Positions 1 to 8,235 of a stretch of 64,000 nucleotides of DNA are shown here, one piece after another. The stretch lies in contig CAWKFA010000014.1 in NCBI GenBank assembly GCA_963848825.1, positions 310,001 through 374,000 of the forward strand. Reading direction: 5' to 3'. The translations under genes and the position numbers were made by a program. Below the pieces are notes generated by a model, which was not told the DNA's origin, ran no database searches, and saw only the letters and a program-made list of their open reading frames with translations. The DNA comes from CAVVSQ01 sp963848825 (GTDB lineage Bacteria; Planctomycetota; Planctomycetia; Gemmatales; Gemmataceae). Position 1 is the first letter of the stretch; each line of letters opens with the position of its first letter.

Positions 1-1536
1 CTTGCCGTCCCTGGCGATCAGGATGGTGTGGTTCGCCAGCCCGACGATCAGACCATCCTTCAGCGCCCGCAGCGCCGGGTTCTCGACCGGCTGCCGGGTG
101 TTCTCGTTGACAATGTGGAACACGTCCTCCAGGGTGCGGCGGGCGACTTCGTCGCTCTTCCAGCCGACGAGGTTCTCGGCGACCGGGTTCAAGAAGTCCA
201 CGAGCCCTTCGGCGTCGGTGCTGATTACGGCATCGCCGATGCTCGCCAGTGTGACGTGCAGTCGCTCCCGCTGCTCCTGGATCAGCCGGGCGTTCTCTTC
301 GGCGACACGACGGGCAGTCGTCTCTTCGATAAGGCGTCGGACGCTCTCCTCGGCCACCTTCCGATCCGTCATGTCCCTGGTGATCTTCGAGTAGCCGACG
401 AACTTCCCGGCCTCGTCGTGCAGCGCCGTGATGACGACGTTGGCCCAAAACTGCGTGCCGTCCTGGCGCACCCTCCAGCCCTCGTCCTCGAACCGCCCTT
501 CGGCTTTGGCGACCTTGAGTTCGTGAGCGGGCCAGCCCCGGTCGTTGGCTTCCTGGGGATAGAATTTCGAAAAGTGCTGACCGACGATCTCCTCGGCCTT
601 GTAGCCCTTGATTCGTTTCGCACCAGGATTCCACGAGGCGACATTCCCCTGGGTATCGAGCAAGAAGATGGCATAGTCCTTGGCCCCTTCAACCAACAGG
701 CGGAACCGTTCCTCACTCTGCCGCAACGATTCCTCGGCTCGCTTGCGTGCTGTGAGGTCACGAGTGACTTTCGAGAAACCTTGCAGGTTGCCATGCTCGT
801 CCCGCAGCGCGGTGATGACGACGTTCGCCCAAAACTGCGTGCCGTCCTTGCGAATACGCCACCCCTCGTCCTCGAAGCGCCCTTCACGGCCGGCGACTTC
901 GAGTTCGTGCTGCGGCCAACCACGGTTGATGGCGTCCTGGGGATAGAAGCGAGAGAAGTGCTGACCGATGATCTCGTCGGCGGTGTACCCTTTGATGCGC
1001 TCGGCTCCGGCGTTCCAGGTGACGACATGACCCGCTGGATCGAGCATGAAGATGGCGTAGTCCGTGGTCCCGTGCACCAGGAGACGAAGCTGTTCGGCTT
1101 CCCGCTTCGCCGCTTCCTTGTCCTTGAAGAGTTCAACGAACCCACGGACTTTGGCCCGGAGAACGATCGGCAAGAGCGGCTTCACCAGGAAGTCCACTGC
1201 TCCGAGGGTATACCCTTCCTCCAACTGCGGACGGTCAATGTCGGTGGCGGTGAGGAAAATGATCGGCGTATGTCGGGAGCGCTCGTGGCCGCGGATCGCC
1301 TTGGCAGTTTCGAAGCCGCTGATCCCCGGCATCAATACGTCGAGCAGGATGACGGCGAACTCGGTGGTCTTCACCCGCTCGATGGCTTCCTCGCCTGAGT
1401 GAACCTCAACAAGATTCTGGCCCAGGACTTCGAGCAGCGAGCGCAGGGAAAGCAGATTGGCCGGATCGTCATCCACCAGGAGAATGCTGGCCTTCAGACT
1501 GGACCTAAGGCCTGGGGTATCCGGCAATTCCGCCAT
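1..1536 (-). CDS. REC-PAS multidomain sensor protein, C-terminus cut by window edge
   Basis: Reads from an ATG at 1536, preceded by an AGAAGG ribosome-binding stretch, to base 1 with no stop, so 512 residues are visible and the C-terminus is missing. Residues about 15-130 are a receiver domain: acidic cluster VDDDPANL, phospho-acceptor Asp in ILLDVLMP, conserved Lys in VDFLVKPL. Two very similar PAS/PAC units follow (about 145-265 and 275-395). Both contain DYAIF(M/L)LD, an RIKGY stretch and GTQFWANVVITAL, so they look like an internal duplication. A third PAS starts near HVTLASIGDAVISTD. No histidine-kinase core is visible; it may lie beyond the window, or the output may be another enzymatic domain. 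A receiver-first layout suggests the protein takes phosphate from a partner kinase while sensing with its PAS domains, probably in the cytoplasm, since no membrane segment is seen. The frame is intact throughout. Confidence 0.85.
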   Translation of the reverse strand, partial: MAELPDTPGLRSSLKASILLVDDDPANLLSLRSLLEVLGQNLVEVHSGEEAIERVKTTEFAVILLDVLMPGISGFETAKAIRGHERSRHTPIIFLTATDIDRPQLEEGYTLGAVDFLVKPLLPIVLRAKVRGFVELFKDKEAAKREAEQLRLLVHGTTDYAIFMLDPAGHVVTWNAGAERIKGYTADEIIGQHFSRFYPQDAINRGWPQHELEVAGREGRFEDEGWRIRKDGTQFWANVVITALRDEHGNLQGFSKVTRDLTARKRAEESLRQSEERFRLLVEGAKDYAIFLLDTQGNVASWNPGAKRIKGYKAEEIVGQHFSKFYPQEANDRGWPAHELKVAKAEGRFEDEGWRVRQDGTQFWANVVITALHDEAGKFVGYSKITRDMTDRKVAEESVRRLIEETTARRVAEENARLIQEQRERLHVTLASIGDAVISTDAEGLVDFLNPVAENLVGWKSDEVARRTLEDVFHIVNENTRQPVENPALRALKDGLIVGLANHTILIARDGK

Positions 1537-1682
1537 ATGCCGCCTTCTTGGGAGAAATCATCGTTGAGCCGCGGTAAGCGCACTCGTCCCGACTGGGCGT
1601 GGCACGCCAGAAACTATTTTACCGTAAACGTGGCCATGCGTCAGGTTGCTCACCGGGCCGAATATAGATTTTCGGTTCCCAA

Positions 1683-2435
1683 TTATGAATGTGGCGGTTG
1701 GGCTTGTACAGCTCGCGTCATCGTCTCCTTGAAAACTCTCAATCCCGGATAGAAATTGGCACGGTCGCAGCGCTCCCTGATAAGTGGTTTTGGGTTGCCA
1801 TGTATCCAGATCCGATACCTCCCGGCCTTGAAATCCTGCTTCTGGATGTCGGCATAAGGCAGGCGGATTACCTGCCGCCTGCGAAAGAAACCGCCCCGGG
1901 TGCATTCGATGCCCGTTGCCGTTAGCCGCAACCGGGGCGTCCACTGCACGCTGCCGTGACTCATGAGTTCCTTGGCAAGCATCTTGGCTAAAATCCCTGT
2001 CACCTCGTCGTGCAGACGGTCGAAGTTCCCATCCGGTTTCTTATCGTAGATGACGAATTTGATGCCTGGCAAGCCCAGGTAAGGGAACGGCTCGAAGGAA
2101 AGTTTGTAAATCGAGCCGGCATAGGCGCCATACGTGTAGAGTAGCCGGACCGAATAGGCATAGGTTGCCAGTTGGTCGAAACGAAGCGACCGCGTTGCGT
2201 ACATCCCCGCGTGACAAATCCCCGCTTCAAAACAGCGAAACCGGGCCTTCCTGAGGCGCAACGCCAGCCAAAGAAACGCGCCTGCGATGGCAAGGAAGGC
2301 TACGGCAAATATCCAGATGACGGGCTGTTCGAAACCGATGATCAGGAAAACCACGCCCATGACGAAGAACAACCAGCAGCCGAGGAAAGCCATGCCCGGC
2401 TGGCCGGCGGGCCGCTCAAAGAGGACACGGCCCAT
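1683..2435 (-). CDS. Two-TM membrane protein of unknown function, paralogue of the upstream gene
   Basis: Not assigned to a named family. About 250 residues: a short N-terminus (MGRVLFERPAGQ), two hydrophobic helices (about residues 18-35 and 40-62), a basic stop-transfer RLRKARF, then a soluble region with alternating hydrophobic residues that may be beta-rich. I chose ATG 2435; a GTG at 2450 and an ATG at 2396 are alternatives. The layout (two helices near the N-terminus, basic junction, soluble domain ending in a helix such as YPGLRVFKETMTRAV) repeats that of the gene just upstream, so the two look like a tandem duplication. The join to the upstream gene is unclear because of a likely frame break near 2440, so a single fused protein is possible. 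No catalytic motif was seen. Confidence 0.6.
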   Translation of the reverse strand: MGRVLFERPAGQPGMAFLGCWLFFVMGVVFLIIGFEQPVIWIFAVAFLAIAGAFLWLALRLRKARFRCFEAGICHAGMYATRSLRFDQLATYAYSVRLLYTYGAYAGSIYKLSFEPFPYLGLPGIKFVIYDKKPDGNFDRLHDEVTGILAKMLAKELMSHGSVQWTPRLRLTATGIECTRGGFFRRRQVIRLPYADIQKQDFKAGRYRIWIHGNPKPLIRERCDRANFYPGLRVFKETMTRAVQAQPPHS

Positions 2436-3195
2436 CGCGCCCTTGGCCACGGGTGCGTGGATTGCAGGTGCTTCGTCACTTCTTCGCGCAAGATCATGTA
2501 AAGGATGTAGCTGTTGGCGGATTTCTCAAGAAGACTGCCCCAGATTTCCTCGCTGGCGAGGGTCCAGACGCAGAGACTGTCGCTATAAAAATCCACCGCG
2601 CTTATGTCGCTGAGTGGACAGGTCCGCCATTCCTGCCCGTGTCTTATTGAGAGCTGGCCGCGTTCGATACGCCAGTCAGCCTCTTCGATTGGCTTACCGC
2701 CGAGCAGTTTTCCTTTGGCTTCCGAGAGGAGCCGCGTTTCCAGGCGAACCATGAGCCCTTGCAAGGGATCAACCTGGTTGTACTTGAGGCGCGTCTCCAA
2801 AAGAAGCCGCTCCGAACCTCCGCCGTCGCCGCGCAACCAGAGATAACACCGACGCAGGATGCCTTCGTACCTTCCCTGCGGCGCGTACGTTTTGCGCGTG
2901 ATCGCCATGGCGGTGATCTGGTCGTCGGCAATGAACCGTTCTGCCGCGCGGCTGGTGAGGAAAAAACCCTTGTCCTGCACTTGCGCCACTGGCGTAGGCG
3001 CCGCGACAAGAACAGCATGACGACCGCGGCGAGCAGCAACCCCACTCCCAGGGTGATGAGGGCCAGGACCGGCGCTGACGCGAACTCGTATGCCAATCCC
3101 AATCCTGTCCCGAGTGCCGTAATCAGCAGCCCGATCAGCAGCAGGACGACCAAATTTTCGTTGATGGAACTGCCGCGAACAAGGAATTTCTCCAT
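2342..3195 (-). CDS. Two-TM membrane protein of unknown function (frameshifted)
   Basis: Function unknown. The N-terminal part starts at ATG 3195 (MEKFLVRGSSINEN) with two strong membrane helices (LVVLLLIGLLITALG and VLALITLGVGLLLAAVVML), followed by SRRLRQWRK. At the A6 run at 2961-2966 (T6 on the coding strand) the coding sense jumps frame: one added base restores FFLTSRAAERFIADDQ and the soluble domain that runs to about EEVTKHLQ near 2460. The 3' end is uncertain: this frame stays open to 2342, overlapping the next gene by about 90 bases, while a stop in a third frame lies near 2417. Spacing and layout match the downstream gene, suggesting paralogues in one operon. The break is probably a homopolymer error. 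Confidence 0.5.
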
Positions 3196-3219
3196 GATGG
3201 TTTGCCATTGAAAGGTGGT

Positions 3220-3290
3220 GTAGGATAGGTTTCAACCTGTCCATTCAGCATGCGATTGCAATTGCCGGACAGGTTGGAAACCTATCCTAC
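3220..3290. repeat. Intergenic inverted repeat, about 23-bp arms
   Basis: Left arm 3220-3242 (begins gtaggataggtttc) and right arm 3267-3290 (ends gaaacctatcctac) are inverted copies that differ by one bulged base (ttcaacc against ttccaacc), around a 24-base loop. The element lies in the gap between the two-TM membrane protein gene starting at 3195 and the end of the ABC-2 permease gene at 3400. It may be a small palindromic repeat of the REP/MITE type. There is no long T run, so it is not a classical intrinsic terminator. Confidence 0.75.
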
Positions 3291-3399
3291 GTAAACCGCG
3301 ATTACGGTTGCTCGAGCAACGCCGGACGCGCGGGCGGCGTTCGCGTTGCAAGCGTGCGTAACCGCGTACCTTGACAGCCCGGTCCACCGGCGCCTCATC

Positions 3400-4334
3400 T
3401 CAACCGCCTTCCGGCGTCTTGACGTGGAATTCTCGCCGGGAACAAAGATAGGCGCCGAACAACCGTGCACACCAGGCTGCCGGCCAAAAGCACGGTCAGG
3501 CACGTTGCTAGCTCCGGATGTTGGAGGAGGCCTGGATCTGTCCTGATGCCCAGTTGCCAGGCTTCCGCCGCCATGTCGATTTTGGGCCCGCGCGGCGGGG
3601 TTATCAGGAAGTCCAACGATCGGTAGGCGATCAGTCGAGCATGGTAGATCACCGACACCAGGCGAATACTGAACGGCAAGTTGGCCAGCAATCCTTCAAA
3701 GAACGCCGCGTAGAGGAAGCCGACGACGAGGGTCCACCTCGTGAGCAGGCTCAAGAGAGCGAAGATGCAGCAGTAGGCGGCCACGGCCAGCGCGTGGATG
3801 CCAACGGTCTTGATACAGCGAAGCGAAACAGGCTCCGCACCCTCCGGTGAGTTCGCGCCGATGTAGATCACCAGATACGTCAGCGTCGTGAAGACCGACG
3901 TGAGCACGCACGGCGGTCGTCAGCGCGCCCAGCAGTTTGGTCACGTAGATCGCCCATTTGCTTATCGGGCGGACCAGAATGTACGTGAAAGTCTGCTCTT
4001 CCTGCTCATCCTGTAAGATGCCGGAACCGTACAGTAGTGCCACCAGAGGCAGAAGCGCCTGCGGGATGAGCATGTACGCGAATAGAAATTCAAGCAGGAT
4101 GCCCGGCACATCCGGTGCGGTCGCCCGAACCGCGCCGGCAATTACGGCAGGCGTCAAGAACAGGGCGCCCAGGACCAGCCAACGTTTGCCGTGCAGGTGC
4201 TGCCGCAATGTCAACGTGTACAGCGCCACCAGCGCCGTGGGGCTAAAACTGCCCGAGCGGGCATGCCCTGTGCCGGCCTCTTCGGCAGACTTACCAGGGG
4301 CCGGGTCAACCGCTGCCAGGGATGACTCTTTCAT
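3400..4334 (-). CDS. ABC-2 type transporter permease (frameshifted, last gene of export cluster)
   Basis: Membrane subunit of an ABC-2 exporter. Starts at ATG 4334, overlapping the stop of the ATPase gene upstream (ATGA). The N-terminus is a soluble stretch to about residue 35, then come helices including LVLGALFLTPAVIAGAV and LIPQALLPLVALLYG, followed by the family-typical EEQTFTYILVRPISKW. Coding sense breaks near 3911 (one extra base; restoring it gives TTAVVLTSVFTTLTYL) and continues through further helices in the frame open from 3907. A second break near 3450 is inferred because another frame gives the ending REFHVKTPEGG with a stop at 3400-3402, which resembles the usual end of this permease type. 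Substrate unknown. Membrane location follows from at least six hydrophobic segments. Confidence 0.75.
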
Positions 4335-5304
4335 TTGTTTACCAGATATTTGAAGACGGCTTCCAGGTTGTCGTCGTCGGAATAAACCTCGCGGATAGCG
4401 GCTCCCTCGGCCAGCGCGAGTTCGGGAAGGCGTTGGTAGAAGGCGTCTGGCGCCCGGGTTTCGACCATCACCCCGTGCTCCTTCCCCAGCACCTTGACTC
4501 CCTCCACGTCCTCCCAGGCCAACAGCCGGGCGGCAAGCTTGCGGTACTCATCGCAGACCAAAACAATATGGTGGGGGTATTTGTCGATCAGGTCGCGAAT
4601 GTCGCGGACATGCCCCTCCGCCAGCAGCCGGCCGCGATTCAACAGAACGATGTTCGGCGTCAGCGCCTGCACCTCGTGCAGCACATGGCTGGACACCAGG
4701 ACAGCTTTTCCCTTCTCCCGCCAGGCGATGGATGATGTCCATCAGGTCGCGCCGTGCTACTGGGTCCGTGCCGGTGAGCGGCTCATCGAGGAAGAGAACG
4801 TCGGGGTCGTGAACCAACGCCTGGGCCAGCTTGGTGCGCTGGCGCATGCCCTTGGAATAGCCGCGCATCACCCGGTCGCTGATTTGGCGTCATGCCGACC
4901 GCTTCCAATGTCCGTGCGCGGCTGCCGCGCTCGCCTCGGCCCGGCCCATTCCAGAAAGCCGGGCACAGGTCCGCACGAAGTCCAGGCCGGTCATCCATTC
5001 GTAGAATGCGTCCTGTTCCGGGCATAAGCCGATGAGGCGATTGAGGGATGGATTGTTCCACGCGGTGCTGGCCCAGCACGCGCACGGTCCCCTGACTGGG
5101 ACGCAACTGACCTGTTGCCAATTGCAGAAGCGTCGATTTACCCGCGCCGTTGGGGCCAAGCAAACCGGTCACGCCGGCTGGGACGCGCAGACTGAGCTTG
5201 TTAACGCCGATGACGTTGCCGTACCACTTGGAGACCTCGTGGAATTCGACGATCGGTTTCACTTCAGCCGGTCCAGGGACCGGACCCGGTAGTTCAGAAT
5301 GCAT
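4331..5304 (-). pseudogene. ABC transporter ATP-binding protein, four frame breaks
   Basis: Nucleotide-binding subunit for the neighbouring ABC-2 permeases. Begins at ATG 5304 (MHSELPGPV), inside the 3' end of the upstream permease gene. Walker A GPNGAGKST, the degenerate signature YSKGMRQR, Walker B VLFLDEP and the switch-like SSHVLHEV are all present but in different frames. Breaks fall near 5065, 4920, 4880 and 4705. The last piece (4331-4696) gives a good C-terminus ending EAVFKYLVNK. All motifs survive and the breaks are single-base shifts, so the gene is probably intact in the organism and mis-sequenced here. If the sequence is right, the gene is dead. Typed as a pseudogene only because of the number of breaks. 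Confidence 0.8.
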
Positions 5305-6404
5305 GCGGAAAGTCCAAAAAGAAGAAAAAGCACGCTGGCGGACCAGTACCAGGGATATTGCGGACCAAGATGCCGGCGCAGATAGTTTTCCCGCTCCTGG
5401 GCCGGTTCGAGCAGGCTTAGCTCTCGCCAGATGGTGTCGGTGCCAAACAGCCACTCGCCGACGCGCGACAAGTTGGCGGTGTAGGACACCATTGGTCTCC
5501 AGTTGGCCTGGACTGCCCTCAATTCTTCCTCCTGGAATTGCTCTCTCGTCTTTTGGGCCAGCCTGCATGGCACGTTGCTGAGCGAGTTGCTCCGCAGGCG
5601 ATAACAGCTTGTCGCCTGGCTGCTGGACCGCGAGCGCCGGTATTTCGCGCCGCTTGAAGCGACGCTGTTCGACGTCCACTTGGGTGAGAATGCCCCCGAC
5701 AATCATGGTCACGAACCAGAGCGCCACCCAGAACAGCGCCACGTAGCGCGAGTTGCGTGACAGCGACGAGAGCGCCAACATCAGAGTTCCCGCCGAGAGG
5801 ACAATCACCGCGCCATACGCCAGACACGCGAGCAGCACGGGAAGGGTGTCGCGCACAATGGTGACGTCCAGGCTGAACAACAGTCCAAGGATGTAGGCGA
5901 GAAGCGCTGGCACCACCACGACCATGCCGATAAACCAGGCGACCACGCCGAGTTTACCCACAAAATAATCGATACGACGCAGTGGCCGTGAAAAGTAGAG
6001 CGGCAAGGCGTTGAAACGGAGGTCCTGGCTGATGAGGCTCGGGCCGACCAGCAGTATCACGACCATCGAAACGTAAAGCTCGATCTCCAGAAATCTGTGG
6101 AAGCAGAGCGTCCAGGCCTCAAAGCGGAAGTGTTGCGGGTTCTCCAGCATTTGGCGGGAGAAGAAACCGGTCAAGAGTGGCCTGACGGATGCGATGAGTG
6201 GCGAGCCGTTTTCCAAAAGCCCCCACATCGACAGCAAAAAAGCCAGTCCGATGGCCGGCAGCCAGGCCAGGAGCAGCAAGATGCGCAGGAATGGGCTTTT
6301 CATGCCGACGCGCACGCCGTGCCGTGTGATGGTGAGCCAGCGGTAGGTGTAGCCCGAAAAAGCGCACCCGACCAGTGCTGATAACCTTGGTCGAAAATGG
6401 GCAT
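5259..6404 (-). CDS. ABC-2 type transporter permease (frameshifted)
   Basis: Starts at ATG 6404 (MPIFDQGYQHWSGAL), whose first base is the last base of the upstream ATPase stop codon (TAATG), so the two are translationally coupled. A homopolymer break at about 6376 (five T on the coding strand) separates that start from SGYTYRWLTITRHG and the long piece reading from about 6370 to 5570. That piece has six or so helices and the cytoplasmic motif SQDLRFNALPLYFSRPL, which is typical of this exporter type. A second break near 5570 moves into the frame open at 5259-5702, which ends with a last helix (WYWSASVLFLLFGLSACIL) and a stop at 5259. Membrane subunit; substrate unknown. Confidence 0.8.
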
Positions 6405-7312
6405 TACGGTTGCTCCACGGCTTTGAGGAAAACCTCTTCCAGTGTGCTGCGCTGTGGGCGCAGGTAGCGGATCTGCTGGCCCTGTTCGACCGCCGTTTGC
6501 CACAGAAGTTGGGGCGAGCCTCCCGCCGGCAAGCGCACCATTAGCCGGTCGTCAAGGCGTTCGGCCAGGCAGCCAAGCTCGACCAACCGCCGTCCGAAGC
6601 TGTCCGCGCCGGTCTTGAGTCGAAGCTCGTAACAGTTTTCATGCCCCTGTTTCAGCTCTTGAATCTTACCCTCGGCCAACAAACGGCCACCCCCCAGCAC
6701 CACGACATAGTCGCACACCGCCTCGACATCTGGAAGCAGATGGCTGGAAAAGATCAGGCTCATGCCCTTGTTGCGGGCCAGATCTTTCGCCAGCTCCAGG
6801 ACCTCCTGGCGCCCGGCTGGGTCCATGCCGTTGGTCGGTTCGTCGAGGATTAGCAGTTTGGGGTCATGAACGATGGCGGAGGCGAGCTTGAGCCTCTGCT
6901 TCATGCCGGTTGAATAAGACTCGGCCTTGCGGTAGCGGGCCTCACCCAGGCCGACATAGTCCAGGACTTCGTGGGCGCGCTGCATGGCATCCTTGGCCGC
7001 CATGCCGACCAGTTCGCCGGCATAGGCCACGAACTCGATACCGACGATTCGTGGAAATAAACATTCGTCTTCAGGCGCGAACCCGACCTCGCGCCGAATG
7101 TCGAGCTGCCGCCGACGAAAGTCTTTACCAAGGATTTGGCCCGACCCGCTATCCACCGGAATCAAACCAAGCAGAATGCGAATCAGCGTCGTTTTGCCGG
7201 ACCCGTTCGGTCCCAAAAGGCCGATGGCGCCTTCCGGAACCGTCACGGTCAAATTGTTGAGCGCCGTGACAGTTTTGTAGGTCTTGGTGACGGCCGACAG
7301 TTCAAACAGCAT
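6404..7312 (-). CDS. ABC transporter ATP-binding protein (first gene of export cluster)
   Basis: ATPase subunit of an ABC-2 type exporter, 302 residues, frame intact. Start chosen at ATG 7312 (MLFELSAVTKTYKT) because homology-like sequence begins there, although the frame is open to 7393. Walker A LLGPNGSGKTTL (about residue 35), Q-loop region VGFAPEDECLF, signature YSTGMKQRLKLA (degenerate, as is common in this subfamily), Walker B KLLILDEPTNGMDP and the switch His in SSHLLPD. The C-terminal extension after residue 220 (GADSFGRRLVELG to STLEEVFLKAV) is the regulatory tail usual for CcmA/NatA-like exporters. It heads a minus-strand operon with permease, ATPase and permease genes overlapping or abutting downstream. 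Confidence 0.93.
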   Translation of the reverse strand: MLFELSAVTKTYKTVTALNNLTVTVPEGAIGLLGPNGSGKTTLIRILLGLIPVDSGSGQILGKDFRRRQLDIRREVGFAPEDECLFPRIVGIEFVAYAGELVGMAAKDAMQRAHEVLDYVGLGEARYRKAESYSTGMKQRLKLASAIVHDPKLLILDEPTNGMDPAGRQEVLELAKDLARNKGMSLIFSSHLLPDVEAVCDYVVVLGGGRLLAEGKIQELKQGHENCYELRLKTGADSFGRRLVELGCLAERLDDRLMVRLPAGGSPQLLWQTAVEQGQQIRYLRPQRSTLEEVFLKAVEQP

Positions 7313-7640
7313 GCAAACCCCCGGCAAGAGCATAAGCCGGATTGGCAACGATCCCAGGGCGTTTAAGCACAAGGCTATTCGCACCGGCGGCACAAATCTT
7401 ATTGAAAAGACGCCGCTCCGTCCGTTTTATCCCAAGGATCGGTAAGTCAAGTCGAAGCGGGCTAAGGCAGCTCAGTCCGGTTTCTTTTCTTTGGCCATAG
7501 TTGCCATATTTAATATTCGTAGCGAACATTATGCAACAACCTAATCACCGTCCCGGGCCAGCTTTTAGAGAAAAATAGAAAATCCCAAATAAAGCGCGGT
7601 CGAAAAGGCGCCAGGCGTCATCTTTAACCTCAGGCAAAAA
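7313..7640. other. Divergent intergenic region
   Basis: About 330 bases between the start of the minus-strand ABC cluster and the plus-strand sigma factor gene. It must hold both promoters, but I see no strong sigma70-type match and no repeat. The stretch around 7500-7540 is noticeably AT-richer (atatttaatattcg) than its surroundings, as expected for a promoter region. Confidence 0.4.
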
Positions 7641-8206
7641 ATGGATCCTCAGGGTCAGGGCGAGGAACGCAACCTTGAACGTTACCAGCCGTACTTGCGT
7701 ATGTTGGCGCGGCGCAACTGAATCCGCGGCTGGCGAGCAAAGTATCTCCTTCGGACATCGTCCAGCAAACGTTGCTGAGGGCGCATGAAAAGCGGGCCCA
7801 GTTTCGTGGTCAGACGGACGCTGAGCTGGCTGCCTGGTTGCGAAAAATCCTGGCGAATACTCTGGCGGAGACGATGCGCAGCTTCGGCCGGCAGCAGCGC
7901 GATGTCGCCCTGGAAAAGTCGCTGCAAGCGACGCTGGACGACTCCTCGGCCAAGCTGGAATGCTGGCTGGCGGCCGACCAATCGTCGCCTAGCCGGCACC
8001 TGGTCCGCCAGGAACAGCTGGATAAGCTCGCCCGGGCCCTGGAACAACTGCCGGAAGACCAGCGCGAGGTTGTGGAGTTACGGCATCTGCAAGGCCTCTC
8101 GATACCGGTCATCTGCCGGCGGGTGGAGCGTGGCGAAGCCTCGGTGGCCGGCTTGCTCCGCCGCGGCTTGCAAAGGATGCGCGATCTGCTGAGTGAAGAT
8201 ACCTGA
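7641..8206 (+). CDS. ECF-family RNA polymerase sigma factor (one frameshift)
   Basis: Extracytoplasmic-function sigma factor of the planctomycete type linked to Ser/Thr kinases. ATG 7641 opens MDPQGQGEERNLERYQPYLR. Near 7717 one C appears to be missing: adding it joins RMLARR to QLNPRLASKVSPSD, giving a protein of about 188 residues. Region 2 shows SPSDIVQQTLLRAHEKRAQFRG. Region 4 shows LPEDQREVVELRHLQGLSIPVI, with the helix-turn-helix segment following. The kinase/WD40 gene starts 29 bases downstream in the same direction, so the two probably form an operon. A similar sigma/kinase pair lies at 32.8-36.5 kb. The target promoters cannot be read from this sequence. Confidence 0.88.
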
Positions 8207-8235
8207 AAACATCGAATCAATAAGGGGAGGCCGAC

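Noticed and set aside
28..1398. Long plus-strand open frame of 456 codons
   Set aside because: It is antisense to a REC-PAS protein with clear motifs; the plus-strand translation has no domain likeness.
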